Source of the DNA: Dehalococcoidia bacterium
GTDB lineage: Bacteria; Chloroflexota; Dehalococcoidia; DSTF01; JACRBR01
DNA length: 64,000 nucleotides
Reading direction: 5' to 3'
Assembly: GCA_040902535.1 (NCBI GenBank)
Contig: JBBDXD010000003.1
Coordinates: 94,118 to 158,117, forward strand
Position 1 is the stretch's first letter; each line of letters begins with the position of its first letter. Of this stretch, positions 16,441-26,215 are shown one piece after another. The position numbers and the translations under genes were made by a program. The notes under the pieces were generated by a model. That model had not been told where the DNA came from. It saw only the letters and a list, made by a program, of their open reading frames with translations, and did not search any database.

Positions 16441-17697
16441 TTACGCGCGCCTGGTCGCAACGGCGACCGCACCCGTTGCCATGCCAATCGCGCCGATCGC
16501 CAGGGCGACGAGCAGCATGACGTTGTGATTGCCACCGCCAGGGCCCGTGCCCGTGTCCGGCGCCGTCACGCCGGTGCGAGGCGTTGCCGTAGGCGCCACG
16601 CCGGGCTCGACCGGAACGACGGGTGTCGGCTGGACGGCCGGCGGCGGCTCGACGGTCGAGAAGTCCTCGATCTGCCAGACCTCCCCGAGCAGCGTCGTCA
16701 CGTAGGCGGTGTCGCCGCTGAAGTCCAGTGACGTCGGCAACATGAAGCCCGTCACGAGCGGCGTCAGCGTGCTGCCCGCGAGCGTCAGGATCTTGCCGCT
16801 GAACGGGTCGCCGTCAGGACTGGTGTCCGTGCTCCCGAACTGAAGTGCGTACGTACCGCCCGGCCCGTTCTCAACATCGATCAGTTGCGCGAATCCACTC
16901 GCGACGTTCGTCGCGTTGCCGGTCGGCAGGGCGACTGATACCACGAAACTGTTCGCGGCCGTCTGCGGGAACGCGCCGAACTGGGTCATGAGGATCGGCC
17001 CGCTCGAGCCGGTCTCCAGGCCCGTCGGCACGACGTTATCGAACGTCGTGACGATGCTGGCCGCGCCGGCCGTCGTCGCCCGGAGCACGCGGTTGTGGTT
17101 ACCGTCTGTGACGTAGAACTCGGTGCCGCGGACGTCGATGGCGAACGGATTGCCGCCCGGTCCTGCGTCCGGGAAGTCGACCGGATTATCGCGATTGAAT
17201 TCGCCGATGTTTGCGATCAGTTCGACGTCGGAGCCCGCGACCCGGTAAATGCCGTTGGGCCATTCTTCCTGCCCGAACTCGTCGGCGTCGCCGGTCGTCA
17301 GCACGTACATGGTGCTGCCCATGAACGCGACGTCGACCGCTCCACCGGCGCCTTCCTCGCCACCGATCGATGGCAGCCCGGAGCCGGCAGTCGTCACCTC
17401 GCCGGTCGCGGGATCGATGCGCGCGACGGTGCCGGTCAGGCCGAATGTCGGTACCGGCTCATCCGGCGGAAAGTCGTCCGGTGGCGTCACTTCGGTGTCG
17501 CCGCCGGTCCCTGACAGCGTGACGTACAGCGCGCCGTCCGGCCCGATCGCCGCGCCCTGCGAGCCGGCCAGTCCTTCGGCGATCTTCGTGCCGGCGCTCG
17601 GCGGCGGTCCTTCCTCCTGCGCCGAGACGGATTGGGCCATCAGCCATGCTGCTGCGACCAGCAGCGCGGCTGTGGCCAGAATGAACTGCGGTTTCAC
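16441..17697 (-). CDS. ScyD/ScyE-like secreted beta-propeller protein, copy 2
   Basis: A 418-aa paralogue of the protein at 14987-16261, with the same layout: signal peptide (MKPQFILATAALLVAAAWLM), propeller repeats including EFYVTDGNHNRVLRA, a Pro/Val linker, GVTAPDTGTGPGG, a TM helix and a basic end (ATRRA). The shared APDTG plus TM plus Arg/Lys tail looks like a cell-wall or membrane sorting signal of sortase type, although no sortase gene lies in this window. About 180 bases separate the two genes, with inverted repeats near 16379-16406 and 16413-16435 that could be a terminator. Substrate or partner unknown. Confidence 0.8.
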   Translation of the reverse strand: MKPQFILATAALLVAAAWLMAQSVSAQEEGPPPSAGTKIAEGLAGSQGAAIGPDGALYVTLSGTGGDTEVTPPDDFPPDEPVPTFGLTGTVARIDPATGEVTTAGSGLPSIGGEEGAGGAVDVAFMGSTMYVLTTGDADEFGQEEWPNGIYRVAGSDVELIANIGEFNRDNPVDFPDAGPGGNPFAIDVRGTEFYVTDGNHNRVLRATTAGAASIVTTFDNVVPTGLETGSSGPILMTQFGAFPQTAANSFVVSVALPTGNATNVASGFAQLIDVENGPGGTYALQFGSTDTSPDGDPFSGKILTLAGSTLTPLVTGFMLPTSLDFSGDTAYVTTLLGEVWQIEDFSTVEPPPAVQPTPVVPVEPGVAPTATPRTGVTAPDTGTGPGGGNHNVMLLVALAIGAIGMATGAVAVATRRA

Positions 17698-17853
17698 AAG
17701 AACCCTCCTCCTTGCTCCGGATTCGTCCCGGGAACGGCGCCAATTCTCGTCTTATGGAGCACTGAAAGCAACTACTGTCCGGCGGCGGCGCACGCGTTGT
17801 TACGCCCGCGTCATGCGCCGACGCCCATTCCGGACGGATGCGTTAGTGATTCG

Positions 17854-18321
17854 TCAGGCGGTACCAGCGTCGGCCCAGAGAGTCTGATACCTGTCGCCGC
17901 GAATGGCGTCGCGGTTGGCGGCGTACTCGCGCTGATAGAGATCACGCAACGCGGCATCGCAGGTCTCGCCGGCGCCGGCGAATCCCGATGCGACGACGCG
18001 TTCACGGATGGTGGCCCACACGCCGCATTCTTCGAGATAGCGGATGCTGTGGGGCCAGAAGAAGAACTGGAAGTGCTTCGGCGTGCCGAGCGCCGGCCGC
18101 TGCTGGCCCAACCAGAAGTAGCGCTCCTGCAACGTCGCAACAGGATCGACGATCGCGAGCATCGGCATCCCGCACGGGCCGTCCGGGTCTGTCGCGTCGT
18201 GACGCGTATCGACCAGGATGCGTTCGGGGAAGAGCCGAAACGCCGCGGCGAACACGTCGGCGTTCCTGACGATGTGGTTGATCTCTCTCAGGTCCACGAG
18301 CAGTCCGTTCTCTGTGTACAT
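17854..18321 (-). CDS. Conserved-looking protein of unknown function
   Basis: A 155-aa soluble protein that I do not recognise. It has no signal peptide or TM helix. Text such as FRLFPERILVDTRHDATDPDGPCGMPMLAIVDP and WLGQQRPALGTPKHFQFFFWPHS is rich in aromatic and Pro residues and looks like a folded domain; two Cys occur, not in a CxxC. AGGGGATG before the ATG supports the start. It stands between the ScyD-like genes and groEL on the same strand, but a perfect hairpin separates it from groEL. Confidence 0.6.
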   Translation of the reverse strand: MYTENGLLVDLREINHIVRNADVFAAAFRLFPERILVDTRHDATDPDGPCGMPMLAIVDPVATLQERYFWLGQQRPALGTPKHFQFFFWPHSIRYLEECGVWATIRERVVASGFAGAGETCDAALRDLYQREYAANRDAIRGDRYQTLWADAGTA

Positions 18322-18346
18322 GTGTCATCCCCTGCGCGATCGAAGA

Positions 18347-18375
18347 ACCGGGCACGGCGCTTCTCCGTGCCCGGT
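18347..18375 (-). terminator. Terminator hairpin after groEL
   Basis: ACCGGGCACGG (18347-18357) pairs perfectly with CCGTGCCCGGT (18365-18375) around a 7-base loop, 22 bases past the groEL stop. No clear U-tract follows. Confidence 0.7.
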
Positions 18376-18396
18376 CCGCGAATGCGATGTCGTACG

Positions 18397-20131
<1,735 letters not shown>

Positions 20132-20170
20132 GACGGGCATCGAGCCTAGATTGGCCCCGGAGAGCAAACC

Positions 20171-21196
20171 GTGCCTGACGCCCACAACCTGCGAGACTTT
20201 GAGGAACTGGCACGGGCCTGCATGGAGCCTGGCCAGTTCGCCTATTACGCCGGCGGCTCCGGCGACGAAGTCACCCTCCGCGACAACGAGTCCGCGTTCG
20301 CCCGGCGCCGCCTGCGCCCCCGCGTACTCGTGGACGTCTCGCAGATCGACACGGCGACCACGCTGCTCGGACAAGCGGTGACCATGCCGGTCGGCATCGC
20401 GCCGACTGCACAGCACGGGCTGGCGCACCCTGAAGGCGAGTGCGCCACCGTCCGTGCGGCCAGCCGCGCAGGCGCGCTCTATGTGGCGTCCACCCAGTCC
20501 ACGCGTCCGATCGAGGAGATCGGCGCTGCTGACGGCGGGCCGTTCTGGTTCCAACTCTACGTGCAGGACAACACCGGACCGCGCACCGAAGCGCTGATTC
20601 GCCGCGCCGAATCGGCCGGATGTACCGCCATCGCGCTGACTGTCGACCTCGCCGTGCCCGGCCGGCGCGAACGCGAGCTGCGCGCTCTCCTGGATACGTC
20701 TGTCCTGCGGCCTGGCAACTTCCCGGATGCGCCCGCCGCGGCGCCGCCGCCCGTCACGTTGACGTGGAGCGACGTGACCTGGCTCCGCGCCACGACGAAG
20801 CTCCCCATCATCCTCAAGGGCATCATGACGGGCGAGGATGCGCGACTCGCCGTCGAGCACGGCGTGGACGCCGTGTGGGTGTCGAACCATGGCGGCCGCC
20901 AGCTCGATCGCGCATCCGCATCGATCGATGTGCTCGAAGAGATCGTGGATGCCGTCGCCGGTAATGCAGAGGTCTATCTCGATGGCGGCGTGCGCCGCGG
21001 CAGCGATGTCGTGACCGCGCTGGCGCTCGGCGCGCGTGCCGTCTTTGTTGGCCGGCCAATTCTGTACGCGCTCGCCTGCGGCGGCCAGGAGGGCGTCACG
21101 CTCGCGCTCGACCTGATGGCCGCCGAAGTGCGCTACTCCATGTCACTGCTAGGGACGCCGTCGATCTCAGACATCACTCGCGCCCACGTCGTGTGA
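20171..21196 (+). CDS. FMN-dependent alpha-hydroxy acid dehydrogenase/oxidase
   Basis: A 341-aa flavoenzyme of the lactate oxidase, glycolate oxidase and mandelate dehydrogenase family, which oxidises 2-hydroxy acids to 2-oxo acids. The catalytic His240 and substrate-binding Arg243 are in SNHGGRQLD; LPIILKGIM (Lys216 region) and VYLDGGVRRGSDVV are the FMN phosphate and barrel motifs. No TM segment is seen, so it is probably a soluble oxidase type. GTG at 20171 has GGAGAG upstream. Its 3' end overlaps the convergent gene by 30 bases. The exact substrate cannot be told. Confidence 0.88.
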   Translation: MPDAHNLRDFEELARACMEPGQFAYYAGGSGDEVTLRDNESAFARRRLRPRVLVDVSQIDTATTLLGQAVTMPVGIAPTAQHGLAHPEGECATVRAASRAGALYVASTQSTRPIEEIGAADGGPFWFQLYVQDNTGPRTEALIRRAESAGCTAIALTVDLAVPGRRERELRALLDTSVLRPGNFPDAPAAAPPPVTLTWSDVTWLRATTKLPIILKGIMTGEDARLAVEHGVDAVWVSNHGGRQLDRASASIDVLEEIVDAVAGNAEVYLDGGVRRGSDVVTALALGARAVFVGRPILYALACGGQEGVTLALDLMAAEVRYSMSLLGTPSISDITRAHVV

Positions 21197-21904
21197 GCGC
21201 CGCGCGACGGGCGGCCGCCGCCTCGCGCCGAGGCGGTACACGATCGCGGACGATGCGACGAACAGGAGCGAGCCGCCGGAGAACGTCAGCACGTGCGCCG
21301 GGTTCAATGCATCGGTGTGGTTGTGCGCGTGACCGCCGGCAAAGTGCAGGTAGTACTCGCCATACGCGCCGGCGATCAGCATCGTGACGCCGATCGTGAA
21401 CGCTGCGGCAACGCCGGTCGCTGCGACGTCCGTCATCCGCCAGTCGCGGACGCGCGGCGCTGCGAAGTATGACGCCGCGAGGAGCGTCGCGCCCGCAATG
21501 ACGACGTAGAGCCCCGGTCCCTGGCCGGGCACGTAGAACGCCGCGGCCGGGTTGTCGGTCAGTGCGTAGAGGTTGCGCAGGTCACGCACCGCGAAGGCGG
21601 CGATCGCGACGCCAAAGATCGGCGTCAGCGAGCGCAGCGGCGCAAGCCCGCGCATCGACGAGAGCGCGCTCGCGATGAGCGCGCCGACCGCGAGCGCGAT
21701 GAAGTATTTGCCGTGGCCGGGCACGCCGTTGCGCTCGATGAGCCCTGCGTAGAACGTCGCCCAGGGCAGGTACGCGCCGACGATCACCGTTACCGCGCCG
21801 GTCGCCGCCAGGAGGTGGAAGATCCGTTCCTTCCACCTCCCCGACGGCCGCGAGGCACCGATCGCGACGGCGTGTCGTTGGAGAGTCACCGAGGAAATTG
21901 CCAT
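21167..21904 (-). CDS. Polytopic membrane protein with a His-rich loop
   Basis: A 245-aa integral membrane protein with about six hydrophobic segments (near 31-50, 68-84, 92-107, 133-149, 163-182, 206-224). Between the last two, His187, His192, His194, His196 and His204 cluster (HFAGGHAHNHTDALNPAH), a likely metal-binding loop. I know no family name. The ATG at 21904 is preceded by GGAG; a TTG at 21928 is an alternative. It begins 24 bases after the stop of a secreted lipoprotein that also has clustered His and Cys, so the two probably form an operon. Confidence 0.7.
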   Translation of the reverse strand: MAISSVTLQRHAVAIGASRPSGRWKERIFHLLAATGAVTVIVGAYLPWATFYAGLIERNGVPGHGKYFIALAVGALIASALSSMRGLAPLRSLTPIFGVAIAAFAVRDLRNLYALTDNPAAAFYVPGQGPGLYVVIAGATLLAASYFAAPRVRDWRMTDVAATGVAAAFTIGVTMLIAGAYGEYYLHFAGGHAHNHTDALNPAHVLTFSGGSLLFVASSAIVYRLGARRRPPVARRSHDVGASDV

Positions 21905-21928
21905 CGCGGTCGCTCCGTTCGCGTTCAA

Positions 21929-22621
21929 TTACCGCACACCGAAGAACAGGATCAGGTTCGACGGGATGTCCGCCGTCGCCGACGTGTCGCCCATCGCCTG
22001 CACTTCGCGCAGCGTGTCGATCGACTTGCCCGCCTCGAGCATGTCCCATGCTTCGCGGCTGTTGACGCCGACCACGACGACCTTCCACGGCGTCTCGCCC
22101 GCCGCGCTGAAGCCCGCCTCATTGGGGTCGATGATGTGGCTGTGCGGCGGCAGCGGGATCACGTCACCGAGACCGATCGCGCTGACGTCCAGCTCCGTCG
22201 GATGCGTCGGGCACATGCCTTCTGTGTTGCAGTGGAACGTCAGGCCTTCGGTCTCCGTGAACAGCGGCACCAGCACCCAGACCGATGGCACCGGATCCGT
22301 CACGTCCTGCGGGTTCATGCCCGCTTCGCCGACGACGCACGGCTCGCTGTTGCAGAAGAAGGGCCTGGTGTAGAACACCGTGCCTTCCTGCCCTGCGGCC
22401 CATCCCGGCGTTTCGCCCAGGTCGTCCGCGCCGCCCTGCTCCGGCGTGCTCGCGTCTTCGGTGGGTTCCGCCGCGGGTTGCGTCGCCATCGCGGCGGGCT
22501 GCGTCGGCGTCGTGTCGTCGTCATCGTCATCATCGCCGCATGCTGCGCCGAAGACCGCAGCGGAGATGATGACCAGACCGGCGCCGGCCAGCGACGCCCT
22601 CTTCCAGAATCCATGCTTCAT
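21929..22621 (-). CDS. Cys/His-containing lipoprotein of unknown function
   Basis: A 230-aa lipoprotein (hydrophobic N-terminus, lipidated Cys28 in FGAACGDD, then an Asp run and a Thr/Pro/Ala linker). The folded part carries two Cys pairs (FFCNSEPC and HCNTEGMC), HPTELD and PPHSHII, so disulfides or a metal site are possible. AGGAGG lies about ten bases before the ATG; an in-frame start at 22657 is less likely. The partner gene at 21167 follows with 24 bases between. Metal handling outside the membrane is only an inference from residue content. Confidence 0.7.
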   Translation of the reverse strand: MKHGFWKRASLAGAGLVIISAAVFGAACGDDDDDDDTTPTQPAAMATQPAAEPTEDASTPEQGGADDLGETPGWAAGQEGTVFYTRPFFCNSEPCVVGEAGMNPQDVTDPVPSVWVLVPLFTETEGLTFHCNTEGMCPTHPTELDVSAIGLGDVIPLPPHSHIIDPNEAGFSAAGETPWKVVVVGVNSREAWDMLEAGKSIDTLREVQAMGDTSATADIPSNLILFFGVR

Positions 22622-22816
22622 GCTTGCCTGTGTCCTCCTCTGTAGATTTTGTTGCAATGCGATGGCGGCCAGTGCGTCGCCGCGTCACCGTACGCGTGCT
22701 ACGAGTCTCATTCGCACGCGGCGGGCGGACGGATCACGCTATCCCGGCGTCCGCGGTAAGATTCCGCTCAACCTCTTCCGATCCGGCGACTACGCCGGGC
22801 ATGTAAAGGGACTGGC

Positions 22817-23257
22817 ATGAGATGTCCACGCTGCAAAACGTCACTCGAAGGAGAGACGGCTGACGGGATAGCGGTCGAGCGGTGCCCGAACTGCAATGGC
22901 CGCTGGCTCGACCACAACGAACTCACGCAACTTGAGGCAACGGTCGAGTCCGATGAGGCGTGGCGCGCGGGCATGATCGAGTGGGCGAAGGCGCCGAGTA
23001 ACCTACTGTGTCCCGCCTGCGGCAAGCCGATGACCACGTTCGACTACCGCGGCGAGGGCGTCCACCTCGACGTGTGCCGCGCCCAACACGGCTATTGGCT
23101 CGATCGCGGCGAGGCGAGTGACGTGCGCGACGCCATGGACGAGCGTGTCGAGGATCTGGAGCGTGCGAATAAGGCGGAGGTGGAGTGGGGCGCGCTCATG
23201 TACAAGATGCGGAACCCATCCTGGCTAGATCGCCTGATGGAATTCTTGCGGGGGTGA
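22817..23257 (+). CDS. Double zinc-ribbon protein (zf-TFIIB type)
   Basis: A 146-aa cytoplasmic protein with two copies of the short CPxCxGxWLDxxEL pattern: CPRCKTSLE ... CPNCNGRWLDHNEL at residues 3-37, and CPACGKPM ... CRAQHGYWLDRGE at 58-92, the second with one ligand apparently changed to His. The C-terminal 50 residues are charged and helical. Such proteins are widespread and uncharacterised. The gene stands alone between two minus-strand groups. Confidence 0.8.
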   Translation: MRCPRCKTSLEGETADGIAVERCPNCNGRWLDHNELTQLEATVESDEAWRAGMIEWAKAPSNLLCPACGKPMTTFDYRGEGVHLDVCRAQHGYWLDRGEASDVRDAMDERVEDLERANKAEVEWGALMYKMRNPSWLDRLMEFLRG

Positions 23258-23351
23258 GGCCGACGACTTCGCGCCGGCTATCCCTCACCGGCAACAAGAG
23301 AACGACCTACGACATCTGTCAATCTCAGTCAGGCTGTCGTGATAGCTTAAT

Positions 23352-24722
23352 TTAATTACGCGTCGTACCGGGGATCCCGATCGCGACGTTCGCCCGCACG
23401 AACACCGCGATGTCCTGGATGCGGCCGCCGTGCCCGATGCCGCGGATCGTCACGACCGCCGCGTCGCTGCCGAGCACCTTGTCCGGATCCACGGAGATGC
23501 GCAGCGTCGCGGCACGATCGCACGGCGACGACGACAGGCACGGCAGATTCGCACCGACGGCGATGCCGGCGACCTGCGAGACGGTGACCCACGATCTGTT
23601 CGCGGTGACGCGCCACGCAACGATGCCGCTGCCGGTGTTCGAGATGTGTACTTCGCCGGGCGTGGCCGATTCGCCCGGACGCACGTTGACGAGCACGATC
23701 GGCGGGTCGACCACCATGTTCGGAATGCCGAGCACGGCGAAACGATGTACCAGCGTCGGCTTCGGCGTCGGGTCCTGGTGCGAGGGCTGCGCCGTCGGCA
23801 TGTCCATCGCGCTGTACGGATAGCGGAAGTTCGCGAGATCGAGCGGTCTGCGCCAGTAAGGGTTGTTGAGATCCGGCAGCGATGCATCGAGCGGCTTCCA
23901 GAGCTGATTGCCCTGCACGGTCGGCGGATGCGCCATGCACCCGTACACCAACTCCTGGTAGGGGAACAGCGAGCGGTTGTGGCTCAGGCCGTCGTTAGCG
24001 GGGCCGCAGCTGTACGGCGTCCGTGGCCAGGCGCCGTACAGCGGGTCGAGCGGGTGATTGCTGCGATTGGCGCCGGGGCCGGTGAATCCGTTGTAGCTCC
24101 AGATCGCGTAATACCAGTTCTCGACGAGCTTCGGATCGCTGTTTGTGTCGATGCCCGAGACGGGACGCGCTTCCGGCGCCGAGTTCCACTTGTCGGCGAG
24201 GATCGCCGCCCCGCGGCCAATGTTGTACGCGAAGTGCGTCGCGGTGAGCGCCTGTTCGTCGGTGACGTCGCCGCCCTCGCCGAGCGGCGCCGTCATGCCG
24301 CTCGTCACCTGCGCGACGCCGTAGCCGCAGTCGAACGACACCAGCGCTGGTCCGATGGCGCCGAACGGCAGGTCCGGCGCTCCTTGCGTGGCGACGCTTT
24401 CGATCCAGCTGATCGCCTTTAGCAACGTCGGCGGGATGTACAGCTCGCCCGGGACGCGATTGTTGCGCGTGCCCACTTCCAGGTGTGCCTGCGAGAAGAA
24501 CTTGTCCTTGGGGAACAGCATGTCGTTGCCGGCGAGGTCCATAGCCGCCATGTACAACGATCGATCCTCAAGCCCTTCGTACGTGGTCGGCGGCGTGGCG
24601 AACGCGCACGCCTGCACGACGCGCGTATCGTCGCGCGGCACGATCGGCGAGATCACGGCGACCATTAAGAAGATGCCCAGGACGGGAAGCAGCCGGCGCA
24701 GTCCGCGGATCACTCGATCCAC
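23352..24722 (-). CDS. Secreted lytic-transglycosylase-like protein with Ig-like domain
   Basis: A 456-aa exported protein. The N-terminus is a signal anchor (LLPVLGIFLMVAVISPIV). Residues 95-215 resemble an SLT lysozyme-like domain, with the candidate catalytic Glu in AISWIES and GYGVAQVTSGM as the second signature. A segment of Trp/Tyr/Pro-rich text follows, and the last 110 residues (HISNTGSGIVAWRVTANRSWVTVSQVAG) look like a BACON or Ig-like domain. Peptidoglycan cleavage is inferred. The GTG start overlaps the TolB-like gene upstream; a GTG at 24713 giving a 4-base overlap is an alternative. Confidence 0.7.
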   Translation of the reverse strand: MDRVIRGLRRLLPVLGIFLMVAVISPIVPRDDTRVVQACAFATPPTTYEGLEDRSLYMAAMDLAGNDMLFPKDKFFSQAHLEVGTRNNRVPGELYIPPTLLKAISWIESVATQGAPDLPFGAIGPALVSFDCGYGVAQVTSGMTAPLGEGGDVTDEQALTATHFAYNIGRGAAILADKWNSAPEARPVSGIDTNSDPKLVENWYYAIWSYNGFTGPGANRSNHPLDPLYGAWPRTPYSCGPANDGLSHNRSLFPYQELVYGCMAHPPTVQGNQLWKPLDASLPDLNNPYWRRPLDLANFRYPYSAMDMPTAQPSHQDPTPKPTLVHRFAVLGIPNMVVDPPIVLVNVRPGESATPGEVHISNTGSGIVAWRVTANRSWVTVSQVAGIAVGANLPCLSSSPCDRAATLRISVDPDKVLGSDAAVVTIRGIGHGGRIQDIAVFVRANVAIGIPGTTRN

Positions 24723-25852
24723 CCCACGATCAGCACGTCTGCCGAATCGGAGACGCGGTCGCGGGCGCCACCCGGCGTCAAGAACTCGACATAACTAGTT
24801 GCTGTGTCCGACGCGGATTCGCCTTCGACGGTGCGAACGGCGAGCGTCGAATCGTCCGGCGACCACGCCAGCGGCACGTCGATCGAGTCGTCGTTTCTGC
24901 TCAGCGGCCAGACGCCGCCGCGAGCATCCACCGAAACGGCGTCGCTTCCGCCTTCAGGCTTGACGGAGCTGATCGTCAACTCGTCGTCGCCGTTCCACGC
25001 CGGGTTGAATTCCATGCGGTCCTCGCTCGACGTCACGCGCTCCGCTTCCCCCGACGCGAGGTCGAGCGTCTTGGTGACCACGCGCGGTGTGAGGCCGCTT
25101 TCGGCGACCGTATACGCGAGCGTCGTACCGTCAGGCGAGAGCCGCCAGTCGCGCGCGATCTCATCGCTCAGGTGCGCGATCAGCGTCTCATCTGCGCCGT
25201 CCGGCGCCACGCGGTAGAGGTCTGTGCCGCGCTCGTTGAGCGTCGCGAAGTAGAGGGTCGAACCGTCCGGCGCGAAGGCAATAGGAAAGACCGCGGCGTT
25301 CGACCACGCGGTGACCGTCGCGCGCGATCCGTCGATCGCGAGCGCAATCAGTTCAAACGACCCGGCGCCGTCGTCCTCCGGCACATTCTTGCGCACGACG
25401 ATGGATTCGCTGTCGGGCGACCAGACGGGCGGCACGAGGAGGTCAACGTCATCGGCGAGCAGCGCCACGTCGCCGTCGCCGTCGACGATCGCGGCGTGCG
25501 CCGCCGCATCCGGCGAAGGTTGCGCGCTGTCGGACGGCAATGCCGTGTAGGCGATCGCTTCGCCGTCGGGTGAGAGTGTCGCGAAGATGCCGTAGCCGGG
25601 GGCGTGATCGATCGTCGCGATCTCCGTGCGGGCAGCGGCATCGGCGGGATCGACGGCGACGATCGTATCGGCGTCCTCGCCGAACTCGCTGATCAGGAGC
25701 CGCTGTCCTTGCGACTGGACTTGTTGGAACGGGCTGACGCCGTCGTCGTGCCAGCGCTCGTAGCCGATGTACGAGCCGGCGACCGTTACGGTGAGCGTTC
25801 CGCCGACGAGCGCCGGTTTGGCGAGCGCGGCAATGACGCGGACGAGCATCAT
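24710..25852 (-). CDS. TolB-like WD40 (PD40) beta-propeller, membrane-anchored
   Basis: A 380-aa protein with an N-terminal hydrophobic anchor (LAKPALVGGTLTVTVAGSYIGY) and a six- or seven-bladed propeller of the PD40 type; blades show LSPDGEAIAYTA, WSPDSESIVVR, FAPDGSTLYFAT, LSPDGTTLAYTV and WSPDDSTLAVRT. No peptidase domain follows, so it is a binding or scaffold protein, not a prolyl oligopeptidase. It overlaps the transglycosylase-like gene by 13 bases and probably forms its operon. A very good promoter lies 290 bases upstream at 26139-26167. Confidence 0.8.
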   Translation of the reverse strand: MMLVRVIAALAKPALVGGTLTVTVAGSYIGYERWHDDGVSPFQQVQSQGQRLLISEFGEDADTIVAVDPADAAARTEIATIDHAPGYGIFATLSPDGEAIAYTALPSDSAQPSPDAAAHAAIVDGDGDVALLADDVDLLVPPVWSPDSESIVVRKNVPEDDGAGSFELIALAIDGSRATVTAWSNAAVFPIAFAPDGSTLYFATLNERGTDLYRVAPDGADETLIAHLSDEIARDWRLSPDGTTLAYTVAESGLTPRVVTKTLDLASGEAERVTSSEDRMEFNPAWNGDDELTISSVKPEGGSDAVSVDARGGVWPLSRNDDSIDVPLAWSPDDSTLAVRTVEGESASDTATSYVEFLTPGGARDRVSDSADVLIVGWIE

Positions 25853-26215
25853 AGGCCCTTGACTCTCCCTGTCAGGAGGCTCTTGCGAGCCAGCCTATTC
25901 ATGCGTTCGCGCCGGCACCCCGCCAGGGCCGGAGCAACTCTTTGCGCATGCCGTTGACTCCCGCACACGCGTGCCCGCATAACAGTAGCAGACGCGTGCA
26001 AATGCGAGTCTCAGGAAGAATCCGCGGGGTATCGAGCGTGAGGGGCGTTCAGGGCTTCAACCTTCGAGTTATGTTCCACCGCACTGCCTCACCACAACCG
26101 CCGATTCGCCCGATCTTGCCCTGCTCGAATCGAGGCAGAGTCTAGTTGCGCCGCGCGATCCTGTCAACTAGGCCCGGCCTGGCGCTGCCGGTTCGATCGA
26201 GAAAGATAAGAAGAA
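25853..26215. other. 363-bp spacer with a promoter, no gene
   Basis: Between two minus-strand genes. No frame with convincing start and codon use is visible on either strand. It holds the promoter at 26139-26167, giving the gene at 24710-25852 a leader of about 280 bases, and a small hairpin GGCTC/GAGCC near 25880. Local composition is more AT-rich than the genes. A structured leader or small RNA is possible but not shown. Confidence 0.5.
26139..26167 (-). promoter_or_regulatory. Consensus-like promoter upstream of the TolB-like gene
   Basis: TTGACA (26167-26162), 17-base spacer, TAGACT (26144-26139) on the minus strand. This is the best -35/-10 match in the window. It lies just past the stop of the diguanylate cyclase gene (26216) and points toward 24710-25852. 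Confidence 0.75.

Noticed and set aside
26150-26215. tRNA-like segment with GGTTCGATC
   Set aside because: No cloverleaf can be formed around the T-loop-like string, and acceptor ends do not pair.
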